Shown: positions 26,888 through 36,177, counted from the stretch's first letter. The stretch is DNA of 64,000 nt from Glaciecola sp028401415 (GCF_028401415.2 NZ_CP171821.2:3720001-3784000); one strand, 5' to 3'. Translations and numbers: made by a program. Notes: a model not told the origin generated them from the letters alone.

Positions 26888-28798
26888 CTACTTGTCAACT
26901 TTGGTCAGTACTGCAACCCAGTCTTGCTCACGATTTTCTCGCCCACCCGGTGGGAAGCCAACGCGTGAATGCGTTTTACCGACGATAAATCGCTCTTCAT
27001 CGCCAGCAACTAAATCACCGCCCTCTCGAGGGTTAAACCACATTATTTCGTATTCTTCACCCAGTTTCCCAATGCGTAAGTCTTGCATACCACGTCCTAG
27101 CGCTGAAAAATAGACTGCGTAAATATCATTTGGTTTTCCAAACACACGAATACCTAAGTGATGCATAGAGCTTTCAAAGATTGGTTGCATCTCATTAAAT
27201 GGCAGATGTTCGTGCATAAACTCGCGAGCGATTTTGTTTTGATCCCAAAATAGGTCTCGGCTTCGAAAGTCTTGCGCGTTTAGATCAGTTTCTGGACTTT
27301 CATACCCGAAATACCATTCCACACCAAATCCTCCACCAAATAGAACTGGCCAAAGTACATCATTTCTTGGGTTGTTGTGACTGGGATCTTCTTCATCCGT
27401 CAGCAATGCAAATCCAGCTCCGCCAGGCTCATCCACAGCGATTGCCCAAGGTTTACCTGCGTTTCTCGACAGTAGATACCATTTTCGCAACCGAGGATAT
27501 ACATCTTTAAAGTTAACATCGTCTAACTGTAAGGATGCACCTGTCAGTTCAGATTGTTCGCCGATGAGTGCACCATAAAGATCATCTCGTTTGGGAAAGG
27601 TGTGCATCACAATATGCTGATTTTTATATGGTGATACCGCCCTTATATACGCTGCAACAGCCCTTTGGTGATACGCGCTTTCGTTTTGCTCTTCGCCAAT
27701 ATTCCAGTTCAAAGCAGGGTGGTGGGCAAATCGTGCAATAATTTCCCTATAATAAAGCTTATTCTCTAAACCGAACTCACCCTTATCCATAATGTGGTCT
27801 GTTTCGTTTTCATGTATTTTAAAATGCAGAAAGAAATGCTTTTCTGAAGCAAACGTAAACAATTTATTCCATTGTGCGAGTTTGCTGACATCGAACCGGG
27901 TGCGGTGGAAATAGTTTTCCCATGCTTTTTTATTGTTGCCTTTACTGGCATAGGCTTCGTAATTTTCCATCTCGCCCTCACGAATAAGATGCGGGAAAAC
28001 GTTACGGTCATCGCCGTCCACATTAAAGGTCAAAAAAGAAATGGAGTTTAACCCTTCTTCGTGTAAATAGTTGATTGCACCAAGCAGCGCTTTACCTTTA
28101 CCGTCTTGCCAGGTGTAGGCTTGCAAAGCATCGTTATAGTCCTGAAGGTGTGGAGACCAAGACTTTCGACGTTTGGCTACATTGGTCGTGCCGTCAAAGT
28201 CATTATAGGCCAATAAGTTCTCAGGAGAATCAACCCCCGTTTTTATGAAGTAGTCTTTCGATCCTGAGAATTGCAAGTAGGCCTCTTTGACATACAACAG
28301 AGGTCCTCGTGAATATGGATTCTTGTCTAAATTCTCAAATACCTCAAATTGGCCACTTACTTCATGAAGGGGCGCGATACCTTGTGCTGCACTAGTGTCG
28401 TCGGCAACGGCGATGTCTTTGCCTTGTAAAAAGCGGATTTTATAATCCCATATGCCTGTTTTATTGGGCGCAAACCTCACTCGCCATTTGTTTCCGTTAC
28501 TTGCGCTGGTTTCGGCAGCATTGCCATCGGCGGCGAAAAAGCCAGGGACAACGAAGGTGCTTTGCCCATGTGTAAATAAGACGTCCATGCGATAGTCTAA
28601 AAATGGGTTAACGTCGCCAAGTTCACTTGCGTGAGGTCCGTCGAATGTCATTTCAATTGGGGTAAACAGTGTATGCTTTTCGATGTTGCCGGTATTGTCA
28701 GCATGCGCTTGACCTGTGCTCAATGCGCAGATGATGCCTGCTAAAAAGTAAAAGATACCTGCTATAGAATCTATTTGGCGTTGCCTTGTAAACTGCAT
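26888..28798 (-). CDS. Secreted DUF5060 glycoside hydrolase-like protein
   Basis: A 636-residue exported protein. Signal peptide ~1-34 (IFYFLAGIICALSTGQAHA). An N-terminal beta-sandwich of the DUF5060 type (~45-150; IEMTFDGP, NKTGIWDYKIRF) is followed by a TIM-barrel region (~190-520) with likely acid and nucleophile glutamates in NWNIGEEQNE and AVDEPGGAGF. A C-terminal beta domain (~540-636; IMWFNPREGG) resembles those of GH140-like enzymes. It probably cleaves a plant or algal polysaccharide; the substrate cannot be told. Start ATG 28798 has AAGGG six bases upstream and begins the signal peptide. It stands alone, without a utilisation cluster. Confidence 0.8.
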   Translation of the reverse strand: MQFTRQRQIDSIAGIFYFLAGIICALSTGQAHADNTGNIEKHTLFTPIEMTFDGPHASELGDVNPFLDYRMDVLFTHGQSTFVVPGFFAADGNAAETSASNGNKWRVRFAPNKTGIWDYKIRFLQGKDIAVADDTSAAQGIAPLHEVSGQFEVFENLDKNPYSRGPLLYVKEAYLQFSGSKDYFIKTGVDSPENLLAYNDFDGTTNVAKRRKSWSPHLQDYNDALQAYTWQDGKGKALLGAINYLHEEGLNSISFLTFNVDGDDRNVFPHLIREGEMENYEAYASKGNNKKAWENYFHRTRFDVSKLAQWNKLFTFASEKHFFLHFKIHENETDHIMDKGEFGLENKLYYREIIARFAHHPALNWNIGEEQNESAYHQRAVAAYIRAVSPYKNQHIVMHTFPKRDDLYGALIGEQSELTGASLQLDDVNFKDVYPRLRKWYLLSRNAGKPWAIAVDEPGGAGFALLTDEEDPSHNNPRNDVLWPVLFGGGFGVEWYFGYESPETDLNAQDFRSRDLFWDQNKIAREFMHEHLPFNEMQPIFESSMHHLGIRVFGKPNDIYAVYFSALGRGMQDLRIGKLGEEYEIMWFNPREGGDLVAGDEERFIVGKTHSRVGFPPGGRENREQDWVAVLTKVDK

Positions 28799-28968
28799 AT
28801 CGTGCCCTTTTCCATGATATTCACATAAAGTCATTTTAAATCAAAATGAATCATACAACATCACTAAATTGCGTGTTAGGGGCTTGTTTTGTGGTAATAC
28901 TTAAAAAGGCATGGCAATAGGCGCCAAAATTATCCCGTCACCTGCGGTCGCAACAAGCTCAATAGTGC

Positions 28969-29286
28969 CTATTTTTGGTTTTTGTGCGCTTCATCTTCCA
29001 TCAATTGCATAATTTTGCGAGCTTCGAGCGGAATGCGCTCAGGATTATCTTTCATCAAGTCATTATCGTTAGGCAGAGGCTGCCCGGTGAAGGCGTGCAA
29101 AAAGGCTTCGCACAGCAATTCTGAATTAGTCGCGTGACGCAGATTGTTGATTTGACGACGCGTACGCTCATCAGTAAGTACTTTAAGGACGTTGATTGGA
29201 ATGGAGACAGTCACTTTTTTCACTTGCTCAGACTTCTTTCCATGCTCTGCGTAAGGATGGATATACTTGCCGTTCCACTTTGCCAT
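28969..29286 (-). CDS. metJ: Methionine repressor MetJ
   Basis: A 105-residue ribbon-helix-helix repressor that binds met boxes with S-adenosylmethionine as corepressor. Seen: MAKWNGKYIHPYAEHGKK start, beta strand KKVTVSIPINVL, and helix RTRRQINNLRHATNSELLCEAF, all close to E. coli MetJ (104 residues). The frame is open upstream, but the canonical start is ATG 29286. Divergent from metF, with the operators between the two genes, so it likely represses itself and metF. Confidence 0.96.
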   Translation of the reverse strand: MAKWNGKYIHPYAEHGKKSEQVKKVTVSIPINVLKVLTDERTRRQINNLRHATNSELLCEAFLHAFTGQPLPNDNDLMKDNPERIPLEARKIMQLMEDEAHKNQK

Positions 29287-29352
29287 GTTTACTACCGACT
29301 GTTTTAAATGCTTATATGAAAAGTCTAACTGGAATAATAAAAAGGTCAATCT

Positions 29353-29412
29353 AGACGTGTAAACTGCTTGACGTCTAGACGTAGTTTTCGTAGTTTAGAC
29401 GTCTAAACGTCT
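29353..29412. promoter_or_regulatory. MetJ operator: array of met boxes
   Basis: At least five 8-bp met boxes (consensus AGACGTCT) in the metJ-metF gap: AGACGTGT (29353), TGACGTCT (29369), AGACGTAG (29377), AGACGTCT (29397, perfect) and AAACGTCT (29405). They form two groups of contiguous 8-bp units, as MetJ dimers bind side by side. The position explains control of both divergent genes. Confidence 0.9.
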
Positions 29413-29425
29413 ACAAGGGTTTTTC

Positions 29426-30307
29426 ATGGTATCGTATGCACAAGGCATAGACGCACTCAACCAGTCGCTATCGGAGCTGACGGATATTGACGTCTCGTTT
29501 GAATTTTTTCCCCCGTCATCGCCTTCAATGGAGACTACATTGTGGAAGTCTGTTGAGCGCCTTGCACCGCTAAAGCCCAACTATATGTCCGTTACATACG
29601 GGGCAAACAGCGGTGAGCGAGACCGTACACATGATGTTGTCAAGCGGATTCATAAAGACACAGGTGTGCCAACAGCACCTCATTTAACCTGCGTAGACGC
29701 AAGTCGTGAGGAACTTAAACAAATTGCACAGGATTATTGGGATTCGGGTATCCGGCGTATTGTTGCGCTGAGAGGTGATTTACCCGAAGGGGTTGATAAA
29801 ACTGATATGTACGCAAGCGACTTAGTTGCTTTGTTAAAAGACGTGGCAGATTTTGATGTGTCGGTGGCGGCTTATCCGGAAAAGCACCCTGAGGCACCCA
29901 ATGATCAATTTGATTTGCTTAATTTAAAGCGTAAGGCTGAGGCAGGCGCAAACGAAGCCATTACGCAGTTTTTCTTTGACACCAGTGTCTTCCTGCGATT
30001 TAGAGACCGAGCCGCGGCGGCGGGTATTGACCTTGATATTGTTCCTGGAATTTTGCCAGTCACCAATTATCAAACCTTGATCCGCTTTGCTGGATTCACC
30101 AATGTGCACGTGCCGTCATGGCTGCATAAAATGTATGACGGTCTTGATAAAGACGACCAAGCAACGCGGAATTTGTTAGGCGCAAATATTGCCATGGACA
30201 TGGTGAAGGTACTGGCGAAAGAAGGTGTGAAACACTTTCACTTTTACACTTTGAATCGCAGCGAACTTAGCTATGCAATTTGTCATATGCTTGGGCTTCG
30301 CCGCTAG
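29426..30307 (+). CDS. metF: 5,10-methylenetetrahydrofolate reductase
   Basis: FAD enzyme making 5-methyltetrahydrofolate for methionine synthesis. The 293 residues include the typical DVSFEFFPP at the start of the TIM barrel, MSVTYGANSG, HLTCVDASREEL, IVALRGDLP, and the C-terminal HFYTLNRSEL. The length equals E. coli MetF (296). Start: ATG with AAGGG six bases upstream, directly after the met boxes. Repression by MetJ is expected. Confidence 0.96.
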   Translation: MVSYAQGIDALNQSLSELTDIDVSFEFFPPSSPSMETTLWKSVERLAPLKPNYMSVTYGANSGERDRTHDVVKRIHKDTGVPTAPHLTCVDASREELKQIAQDYWDSGIRRIVALRGDLPEGVDKTDMYASDLVALLKDVADFDVSVAAYPEKHPEAPNDQFDLLNLKRKAEAGANEAITQFFFDTSVFLRFRDRAAAAGIDLDIVPGILPVTNYQTLIRFAGFTNVHVPSWLHKMYDGLDKDDQATRNLLGANIAMDMVKVLAKEGVKHFHFYTLNRSELSYAICHMLGLRR

Positions 30308-30421
30308 GCCTCCTTTGGCAAGTTGTGACCGACGATAGTCCCTTAATTTGGCACTTTTAGCTATAACGCGTTAAACTTAAGGTATGAACCATAAGCAGAT
30401 GATGCATCCTAGGCTATCCGT

Positions 30422-31435
30422 ATGAGTTACTCTCTAAGCGCGAAAGCCTATTACGAAGCGAGAAAACCGCTCGTTATCGATATATTAAAGACCTTTCTCA
30501 GGCATTTGAAATCTGAGCGCATCACTGTGTCATCAGGACATATGGCATTCGTCAGCCTCTTAGCATTAGTGCCAGTTATCATGGTCTTTTTTATGATCAT
30601 GTCCGCTTTTCCCGCATTTAGTGAAATTCGCACGCTTTTTGAAGATTTTATTTTTAGTAACTTCTTGCCCGCATCTGGCGATGTTATGCAAACACATATA
30701 GGCGAATTTGTCAGCAATGCATCGGGAATGGGCGCGGTCGGAATTGGCTCACTGTTGGTTGTTTCTTTACTGTTGATTTCAAACATCGACAAAACCCTCA
30801 ATCATCTGTGGCAAGCAAAAGCTGACCGCCCGCTTGTGTATACATTTGCGATTTACTGGATGGTAATTACCTTAGGGCCGCTACTCATTGGAGTGAGTAT
30901 TGCGGTAAGTTCATATTTGGGCGCAATTGCGTCTTTTGCGGATGACTATACACCAGGTTTTGGAACCGCCTTTCTGAAATTAGTGCCCAGCATCGCCGCG
31001 GTTGGCGCGTTCATGATTTTATACATGGTTGTGCCGAATCGCCCTGTGCGCGCTAAATACGCCATTTGGGGTGCCGTTTTAGCTGCCGTATTGTTTGAGG
31101 TATCGAAAAAAGCCTTTGCCTTTTACGTCGCCAGCTTTCCATCGTACCAAATAATATATGGCGCGCTTGCTGTGGTGCCTATTCTCTTTATGTGGGTCTA
31201 TCTATGCTGGATTGTGGTTTTTCTTGGTGCAGTGTTTAGTTTTGCAATTACCACCACTTGTGAGCGTTACCTTGAAAACGAAAAGCAGGAAAACCAACAA
31301 CTCAGCGGACATAGCAAATCAGAACCAGACTCCATTACCAAGCGAGAGCTTGATACTCGTCCCTTGTCCCAAAGCCAAGTTACGATGATTGACGGGGCGA
31401 AGGCAAAAGACTTGGAAGTGATCGCCAAAGAGTAG
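30422..31435 (+). CDS. yihY: YihY/BrkB family inner-membrane protein
   Basis: A 337-residue polytopic protein of the UPF0761 (YihY) family. About six membrane segments are visible, with family landmarks SGHMAFVSLLALVP, SNIDKTLNHLWQ, VPNRPVRAKYAIWGA and YGALAVVPILFMWVYLCW. The last ~60 residues are a hydrophilic, poorly conserved tail. The role is not established (the old ribonuclease BN label was wrong). In E. coli it neighbours dtd and yiiD; here those lie about 10 kb away, so the block is broken. Convergent with the sensor kinase (two bases between). Confidence 0.88.
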   Translation: MSYSLSAKAYYEARKPLVIDILKTFLRHLKSERITVSSGHMAFVSLLALVPVIMVFFMIMSAFPAFSEIRTLFEDFIFSNFLPASGDVMQTHIGEFVSNASGMGAVGIGSLLVVSLLLISNIDKTLNHLWQAKADRPLVYTFAIYWMVITLGPLLIGVSIAVSSYLGAIASFADDYTPGFGTAFLKLVPSIAAVGAFMILYMVVPNRPVRAKYAIWGAVLAAVLFEVSKKAFAFYVASFPSYQIIYGALAVVPILFMWVYLCWIVVFLGAVFSFAITTTCERYLENEKQENQQLSGHSKSEPDSITKRELDTRPLSQSQVTMIDGAKAKDLEVIAKE

Positions 31436-31437
31436 CA

Positions 31438-32946
31438 TCAAGCGTCTGTCAAGGTCTTGCTTGCAATGGGGAGCGTAATTTCAACATTTAAACCTGATAG
31501 ATAACTTAATTGAAGTGCATCGGCTTGGTCTGATGTGTCGGCATTTCCCGACCTTGCCTGAATACTTCCCCCATGCATGTCGATGACTTTTTTCGCTATC
31601 GCCAGCCCTAATCCTACCCCTCCAGTATCCCGCTCCCGAGCTTCAGAGGCACGAAAAAAGGGTTCAAATATATGCGATACTGCATCATCTGATACGCCAT
31701 CTCCATCGTCTGAAACGCATATCTTAATACTCTCACGGTGCTGAAAAATGCTAATTTGAACGCAGGTTCTCGCATATTTTAAGGCGTTTCGGATCAGATT
31801 CTCAAAGGCACTGTTGAGTTTTGATTCGACACCTAGCACCACCGGGTCTGCATTGTTGCCTGTGTGGTCACAAAGTTCTACGCTAAGGCCTTTACCTTGA
31901 GCTTCAAATTTTGCATCAGCTAAAATACGCGAAAGAACCTTGCTTAAGTCAAGCGCTTCAAATTCTTGCTCCTCGGCGTCTCGCCAGTCAGCAAGACTAA
32001 GCAATTGCGTAATAAGTAAGTTTAATCGTTGGGTCTCCAGTTCCGCTCGATTTAACTTGGTATCAACATCTTGCCAGTTTCCTTTTCGTATTGCTCGTCG
32101 TAACAAATCGTAAGCAACCTGTTGGCGCGCTAGGGGGGATTTCAGCTCGTGAGAAATATCACTTAACAACTGCTGTTGAGCGTTTACATGTCGCCGGATT
32201 TGAGTCGCCATGGAGTTAAAGTCACGACTGAGGCCGCCCAGTTCATCTTTTCCAATGGATTTTGCTTCAATTTGCACATCCAGTTCCCCTTTTGCCATTC
32301 TCTGACTCGCTCGGCGGAGTCGGCGAACCGGCTTTACCACCGACCACGCCAGCATAAAACACAATATGCCGCTAAAAATGACGATGCCAATGAGGAAAAA
32401 AGAGGGGTTAGGGCGCGTTTCTCCTAAAAATAGGCTAAGGGGATTAGGTTTAGCGAAAAAAAGTGAGTATGTGCGGCCGTCAATGTCGATTATACCGGGG
32501 CCAGAAAACTGTGTTCCTGCGCTCTCAATGCTGCCAAGTGCAGGTGAATTTACCAAGGGTATGACCTCATCGGAAACCATCAATGCAGCGGGGGGTAAGG
32601 CGTAAATTGGCTCAAGGGTATTGTGCTCAATAAGCAACATTGGAAGGCGCATTTTTAGCGCAATATCGCGCAACAGGGCGGTTAAACTGCTATCTGTGCC
32701 TGAGGCGCTAATAGATACATCACTGCCTTGACTCGTGCTGAGTTGTTCACTAAACGCTTCTTCAACTTTGCCAGCTAAATATTGAAAACGCTGAGAGTCT
32801 TGTTCACTCCAAGGCGCCATTTCTACGCGTGTTAATAACTGATTGGCTAAATAGGCTGTGCTGCCGACCAAAAAGATGTTTGCTATCCAAAACCATAAAA
32901 AAATGCGAAAGAAGAAGGAGTTGACCAACGAAGCGAGGCGTTTCAC
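31438..32946 (-). CDS. cpxA: CpxA-like sensor histidine kinase
   Basis: A 502-residue membrane kinase: membrane segments ~13-35 and ~181-203 flank a periplasmic sensor of about 145 residues; HAMP ~203-255; DHp with phosphoacceptor H266 in DISHELKSPLAR; HATPase with DDGDGV and GVGLGLAIAK. Layout and length fit the CpxA group (envelope stress), and the partner regulator is CpxR-like, but the periplasmic part has little visible similarity, so the signal is uncertain. GTG start. Its Shine-Dalgarno GAGG, seven bases upstream, is the end of a repeat element that fills the gap to the regulator gene. Confidence 0.88.
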   Translation of the reverse strand: MKRLASLVNSFFFRIFLWFWIANIFLVGSTAYLANQLLTRVEMAPWSEQDSQRFQYLAGKVEEAFSEQLSTSQGSDVSISASGTDSSLTALLRDIALKMRLPMLLIEHNTLEPIYALPPAALMVSDEVIPLVNSPALGSIESAGTQFSGPGIIDIDGRTYSLFFAKPNPLSLFLGETRPNPSFFLIGIVIFSGILCFMLAWSVVKPVRRLRRASQRMAKGELDVQIEAKSIGKDELGGLSRDFNSMATQIRRHVNAQQQLLSDISHELKSPLARQQVAYDLLRRAIRKGNWQDVDTKLNRAELETQRLNLLITQLLSLADWRDAEEQEFEALDLSKVLSRILADAKFEAQGKGLSVELCDHTGNNADPVVLGVESKLNSAFENLIRNALKYARTCVQISIFQHRESIKICVSDDGDGVSDDAVSHIFEPFFRASEARERDTGGVGLGLAIAKKVIDMHGGSIQARSGNADTSDQADALQLSYLSGLNVEITLPIASKTLTDA

Positions 32947-32950
32947 TATT

Positions 32951-33149
32951 TAACCTCAGCTCGGGATAAGCGACAGCGCCAAGCAGCGCTAACAACGCGA
33001 ATTACTGCGTTGCAAAAGCGAGCAATAGAATAACTATTACGTCTCTTTTGCGCCTTGCACTTCACGTTTTTATCACTACTTGGTGACAATTTATTAAATA
33101 CATCGTTAAAACATGCACTTGCACTATCGCTTATCCCGAGTTGAGGTTA
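32951..33149 (-). repeat. Repeat family 1, full copy B (199 bp, between cpxR and cpxA)
   Basis: A 199-bp element with inverted ends (TAACCTCAGCTCGGGATAAG and its near-perfect complement at 33127-33149). In inverted orientation it matches the copy at 47026-47224 over its whole length, with only scattered substitutions and equal length. It occupies the space from one base after the regulator's stop to five bases before the cpxA GTG, so it is transcribed within the operon. No significant ORF. Confidence 0.93.
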
Positions 33150-33150
33150 T

Positions 33151-33867
33151 TTAGTCCCAATGGTCTATTAGCATATAAGCTTGAGGGCGAATAGTCCGAA
33201 TGATTTCAATTTCGGTGTATTTGGCAAGCTTACGCCTGATGTTACTGATATGCATATCTATGCTTCTATCGTAGCTTTCAAGTGGTTTACCAAAAAGCTT
33301 CAGGCTAATAGATGCTTTGGCTACTCGCTGCCCTTTTTGCAGAGCAAGCAGCTGTAACAAGCTGTATTCAGTGCCTGTTAAATTTACAAACTGATCATTA
33401 AAAAATAATTGATGTGCTCTGCAGTCGAACATCATTGGACCTATGTCCATACTAGCTACTGTATTGCCGTACTGATTGAATTTCATTCGCCGCAATAAGG
33501 CTTTTATTCGCGCCAGTAGTTCTCTTGTGCTAAATGGTTTAGATAGATAATCGTCCGCACCAAGCTCTAAGCCAAGCACGCGATCAAACTCGTCCGATTT
33601 TGCGGTAAGTAAAATGATCGGGATGGTACTGCTTTGGCGAATGGCTTTAAGTACATCGAAGCCATTTAACTTCGGCAACATGAGGTCAAGTAATACAACG
33701 TCAAAACTTTTGCCGGATATTGCCTGTTCAAGCCCGCTTTCGCCATCATGGCAAAGTGTTAAAGAAAAACCCTCGCTAGATAGATACTCATCTAATAGCG
33801 AGGTCATTTCTGTGTCGTCATCAACATACAAAATGTGAGTAGGGCAACTAGTTTCCATAGTTATCAA
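33151..33867 (-). CDS. cpxR: CpxR-like response regulator, OmpR family
   Basis: A 238-residue regulator: receiver domain ~10-122 with acidic pocket DDD, phosphoacceptor D61 (VVLLDLMLP) and conserved Lys in YLSKPF; then an OmpR-type winged-helix domain ~135-235 (NLTGTEYSLL, SYDRSIDMHISNIRRKL). The phrase DRVLGLELGADDYL.KPF and the RSIDMHISN-RRKL tail match CpxR more than PhoB or OmpR. TTG start at 33867 with AGGA six bases upstream; an ATG three codons later (33858) lacks a well-placed site. First gene of the operon with the kinase. Confidence 0.9.
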   Translation of the reverse strand: MITMETSCPTHILYVDDDTEMTSLLDEYLSSEGFSLTLCHDGESGLEQAISGKSFDVVLLDLMLPKLNGFDVLKAIRQSSTIPIILLTAKSDEFDRVLGLELGADDYLSKPFSTRELLARIKALLRRMKFNQYGNTVASMDIGPMMFDCRAHQLFFNDQFVNLTGTEYSLLQLLALQKGQRVAKASISLKLFGKPLESYDRSIDMHISNIRRKLAKYTEIEIIRTIRPQAYMLIDHWD

Positions 33868-33927
33868 AAAACGTCCTGTATTTTAAGCTCGAGAGTGAAG
33901 CAATGCAGTGCACTTGCTCTCAGTTGG

Positions 33928-35433
33928 CTAGTCTGCATCTGCCTGCGGCGTTTGTGGAATAAACCGCATGCTGTAATCACTCACAGCGTCAGTATTGGCC
34001 TCAAATATCAAAAAAAGTTCAGGACTTTGTTCGTCGAGAATTAACAATTCGCTGCTAAGAATAATATCGCGACCATCAATATTAGCGATTGCATACACTT
34101 CGTAAGTGTTGTTACGTAGCACCACATTTCGCGGTGTGGCGAGTCCAACGGTTCGCCGATTATCAGCGGTTTCTATGCTTTCATCGCTTTTCACAAAATA
34201 GAAAGTAACGCCTGTGAAATCATCAGAATCAACAAGATTAACAATTTCGACTTCATGATCGTAGATGCCGCTTCTATTACTATTACTTACAACAAGCGTT
34301 TGAATAATGGCTTCAGTAGCGTCAATGATACCGTCTCCATTCTCATCAATGTCGCCGTCTCCGTCTTCATCAACTGAGGTCTCATCGGTGTAATAAAATA
34401 AACTGCGCTGAGTATTGGCGGGCAGGCTAACTAGCTGATTTTGAAGTAGGAATGTATCGCTTCCACTGATCTGCGTATCAAAATTGTAATCGCCATTTTC
34501 AACTAAAAAGTAGTCTGTAAATTGACCCACTTCTAAGGCCTCAGTGAGTACCGTTGTGTTTTGATCCTTATCAAGCGGTTTCGTTGAGCTGACTTGTATT
34601 TGACCTTGGTAGGTGGGAAGCAAGCTTGATGCTTGAATACCGTTGTAAATTCTAAATTGTGCTTGTGCGTTGCTGGCTTGATATTCAACATTTGATGTGC
34701 GCGCGATATTGTCGATGACAAAGGGCGTTTGGTCTGCCCCAAAGTTCTCGCGTATCGCGATAATATACTGATTGGAAAATGGATAGCTGACTTCAACCGA
34801 GGTAAACAAAACTTCACTACTTCCTGCGTCAGTAATGTAGAAAACATATTGATCTTCTTCGAGTTTGGCATTGTCAGACAGGTTAAGATAGTTGTGCGTA
34901 CCCATCAATTGTGCTTCGTTGAAGGTTTCATCTGACTTGGACATATAGACATCGATGCTTTGAAAATCTGGGTGTAAATTTAAAAATCGTAGATTGAATA
35001 TGTCATCGTCTGTATCATTCTCATCATCAATAACCGGAACGGTAAACTGGGTGACAACAGGGTTTGGGAATGTTTCGGTCAGCACATACATAATGATGGT
35101 TTCAGATGGAACGTAGAGTGAGCTCTCGTAAATTATTTCTAAGTCGGTGCGCAAACTGCTGTCTTCGTCTTGCCACGCAAGTTCAAGGTTATAGTCACGC
35201 GCTGGCACCTCTATGTCACTGCTTGCTTGAGCGTAATCAACGCCAGCGAAGGTTTGTTCTACCTCGTCATCAAAATCCTCGTCTAAGTCTTCATCTAAGG
35301 TTAAATATATTTCAGGTGCGTTTGGTGAGGCATTATAAAGCTTTATAAAACCGGGTTCGCCATCATCATCGCTACTTGAGCCACAAGCGCTTAGCACTAA
35401 CAGGGCGAAAACAAGGCTCAGTATCTTGAGCAT
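33928..35433 (-). CDS. Acidic DUF4397-like lipoprotein with calcium-type repeat
   Basis: A 501-residue lipoprotein: signal MLKILSLVFALLVLSAC with lipobox LSAC, then Gly and a Ser/Asp linker. It is followed by several beta-sandwich repeats starting with FIKLYNASPNAPEIYLTL, the style of DUF4397. Around residue ~350 an Asp-rich loop (DEDGDGDIDENGDG) resembles EF-hand or thrombospondin calcium sites. An open frame runs 63 codons further upstream, but the lipoprotein start is decisive. It is probably surface-anchored; no enzyme motif is seen. It lies 60 bases after cpxR's start side and could be envelope-stress related, which is speculation. Confidence 0.78.
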   Translation of the reverse strand: MLKILSLVFALLVLSACGSSSDDDGEPGFIKLYNASPNAPEIYLTLDEDLDEDFDDEVEQTFAGVDYAQASSDIEVPARDYNLELAWQDEDSSLRTDLEIIYESSLYVPSETIIMYVLTETFPNPVVTQFTVPVIDDENDTDDDIFNLRFLNLHPDFQSIDVYMSKSDETFNEAQLMGTHNYLNLSDNAKLEEDQYVFYITDAGSSEVLFTSVEVSYPFSNQYIIAIRENFGADQTPFVIDNIARTSNVEYQASNAQAQFRIYNGIQASSLLPTYQGQIQVSSTKPLDKDQNTTVLTEALEVGQFTDYFLVENGDYNFDTQISGSDTFLLQNQLVSLPANTQRSLFYYTDETSVDEDGDGDIDENGDGIIDATEAIIQTLVVSNSNRSGIYDHEVEIVNLVDSDDFTGVTFYFVKSDESIETADNRRTVGLATPRNVVLRNNTYEVYAIANIDGRDIILSSELLILDEQSPELFLIFEANTDAVSDYSMRFIPQTPQADAD

Positions 35434-35857
35434 CACGGTATTTGATATGTTCGTCCGTTTTTGAATGCAGTTCGAAAGTGATGACGAAAACGACCAAAGG
35501 CGAAAATTTACTGAGGGAAAGCCAGAGCTTCTCATGTACTGTCTCCATGAATAAGTACGAAAGATTGAACGAGTAATTGGCAGTTGGGCCCTGGCGTTCT
35601 TTGCTGCAAAATCATACAGCAAAGAACACCAAGCCCCAGTTTGCCACTGCGAGTATTGGCAGAGCTGCGGGGAAATAGCGCAAGTGTATGTGCGAATACT
35701 GAGGCTATGTCAGCATAATAGAAGGCTTAGTTCAGTGTCTTTACAAAGCTTTACAAGCTTTACATTTGTCTTACGGATGGGTGACGTTTTGATACATTGG
35801 CATCACGCCGTCGTGTTGCATACGGCGCTTTTATTATCAGATGGCGCTGAGATAGTG
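35434..35857. other. Intergenic region with one hairpin repeat
   Basis: 424 bases between the acidic lipoprotein and the ferredoxin. It holds the hairpin at 35584-35639 (listed separately) and must contain the minus-strand promoter of the lipoprotein. The open frames in it (for example at 35684) have no ribosome site and read through ferredoxin antisense, so I reject them. Confidence 0.5.
35584..35639. repeat. Repeat family 2, short hairpin copy
   Basis: Near-perfect inverted repeat: TTGGGCCCTGGCGTTCTTTG + CTG, ten-base spacer CAAAATCATA, then CAGCAAAGAACACCAAGCCC + CAG. The arms share the core CAGCAAAGAnCAnCAnGCCC and the ATCATACAGC junction with the ends of the 284-bp element at 55235-55518. 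It may be a minimal derivative of that element. On RNA it would fold into a ~23-bp stem. Confidence 0.8.
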
Positions 35858-36103
35858 CTAACCATGCATTGCTGCATATTTTTCTGCAAGTTGATCCAAA
35901 GTTTCCTTATGCTGAGGGCTGGGCACAATACACTCAACTGGACACACACTGACACAACTTGGGGTGTCGTAGTGACCCACACATTCAGTGCATTTGTCGG
36001 AATTAATTTCGAAAATCTCGCTGCCCATGCTGATTGCTTCGTTGGGACATTCTTCAGGGCATAGGTCACAATTTATGCATTCTTCGGTGATATATAGGGC
36101 CAT
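35858..36103 (-). CDS. yfhL: YfhL family 4Fe-4S dicluster ferredoxin
   Basis: An 81-residue ferredoxin with two cluster motifs: CINCDLCPEECPNEAI and CTECVGHYDTPSCVSVCP. The second has the long insertion between Cys residues typical of the YfhL/Allochromatium type, which gives clusters of very low potential. MALYITEEC is the family start, with AGGA seven bases upstream. Electron partner unknown. The frame is open 11 codons further but that part is rejected. Separated by 75 bases from mutH on the same strand. Confidence 0.93.
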   Translation of the reverse strand: MALYITEECINCDLCPEECPNEAISMGSEIFEINSDKCTECVGHYDTPSCVSVCPVECIVPSPQHKETLDQLAEKYAAMHG

Positions 36104-36177
36104 ATTTGATTCCTCATTGGGATAATACCCACTCAATATACCAAAAAGACACCTGATGAGTCCTTGATCAGCATCAA

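Noticed and set aside
33927..35622. Longer N-terminus for the acidic lipoprotein
   Set aside because: The extra 63 codons run through the hairpin repeat region and would bury the lipoprotein signal.
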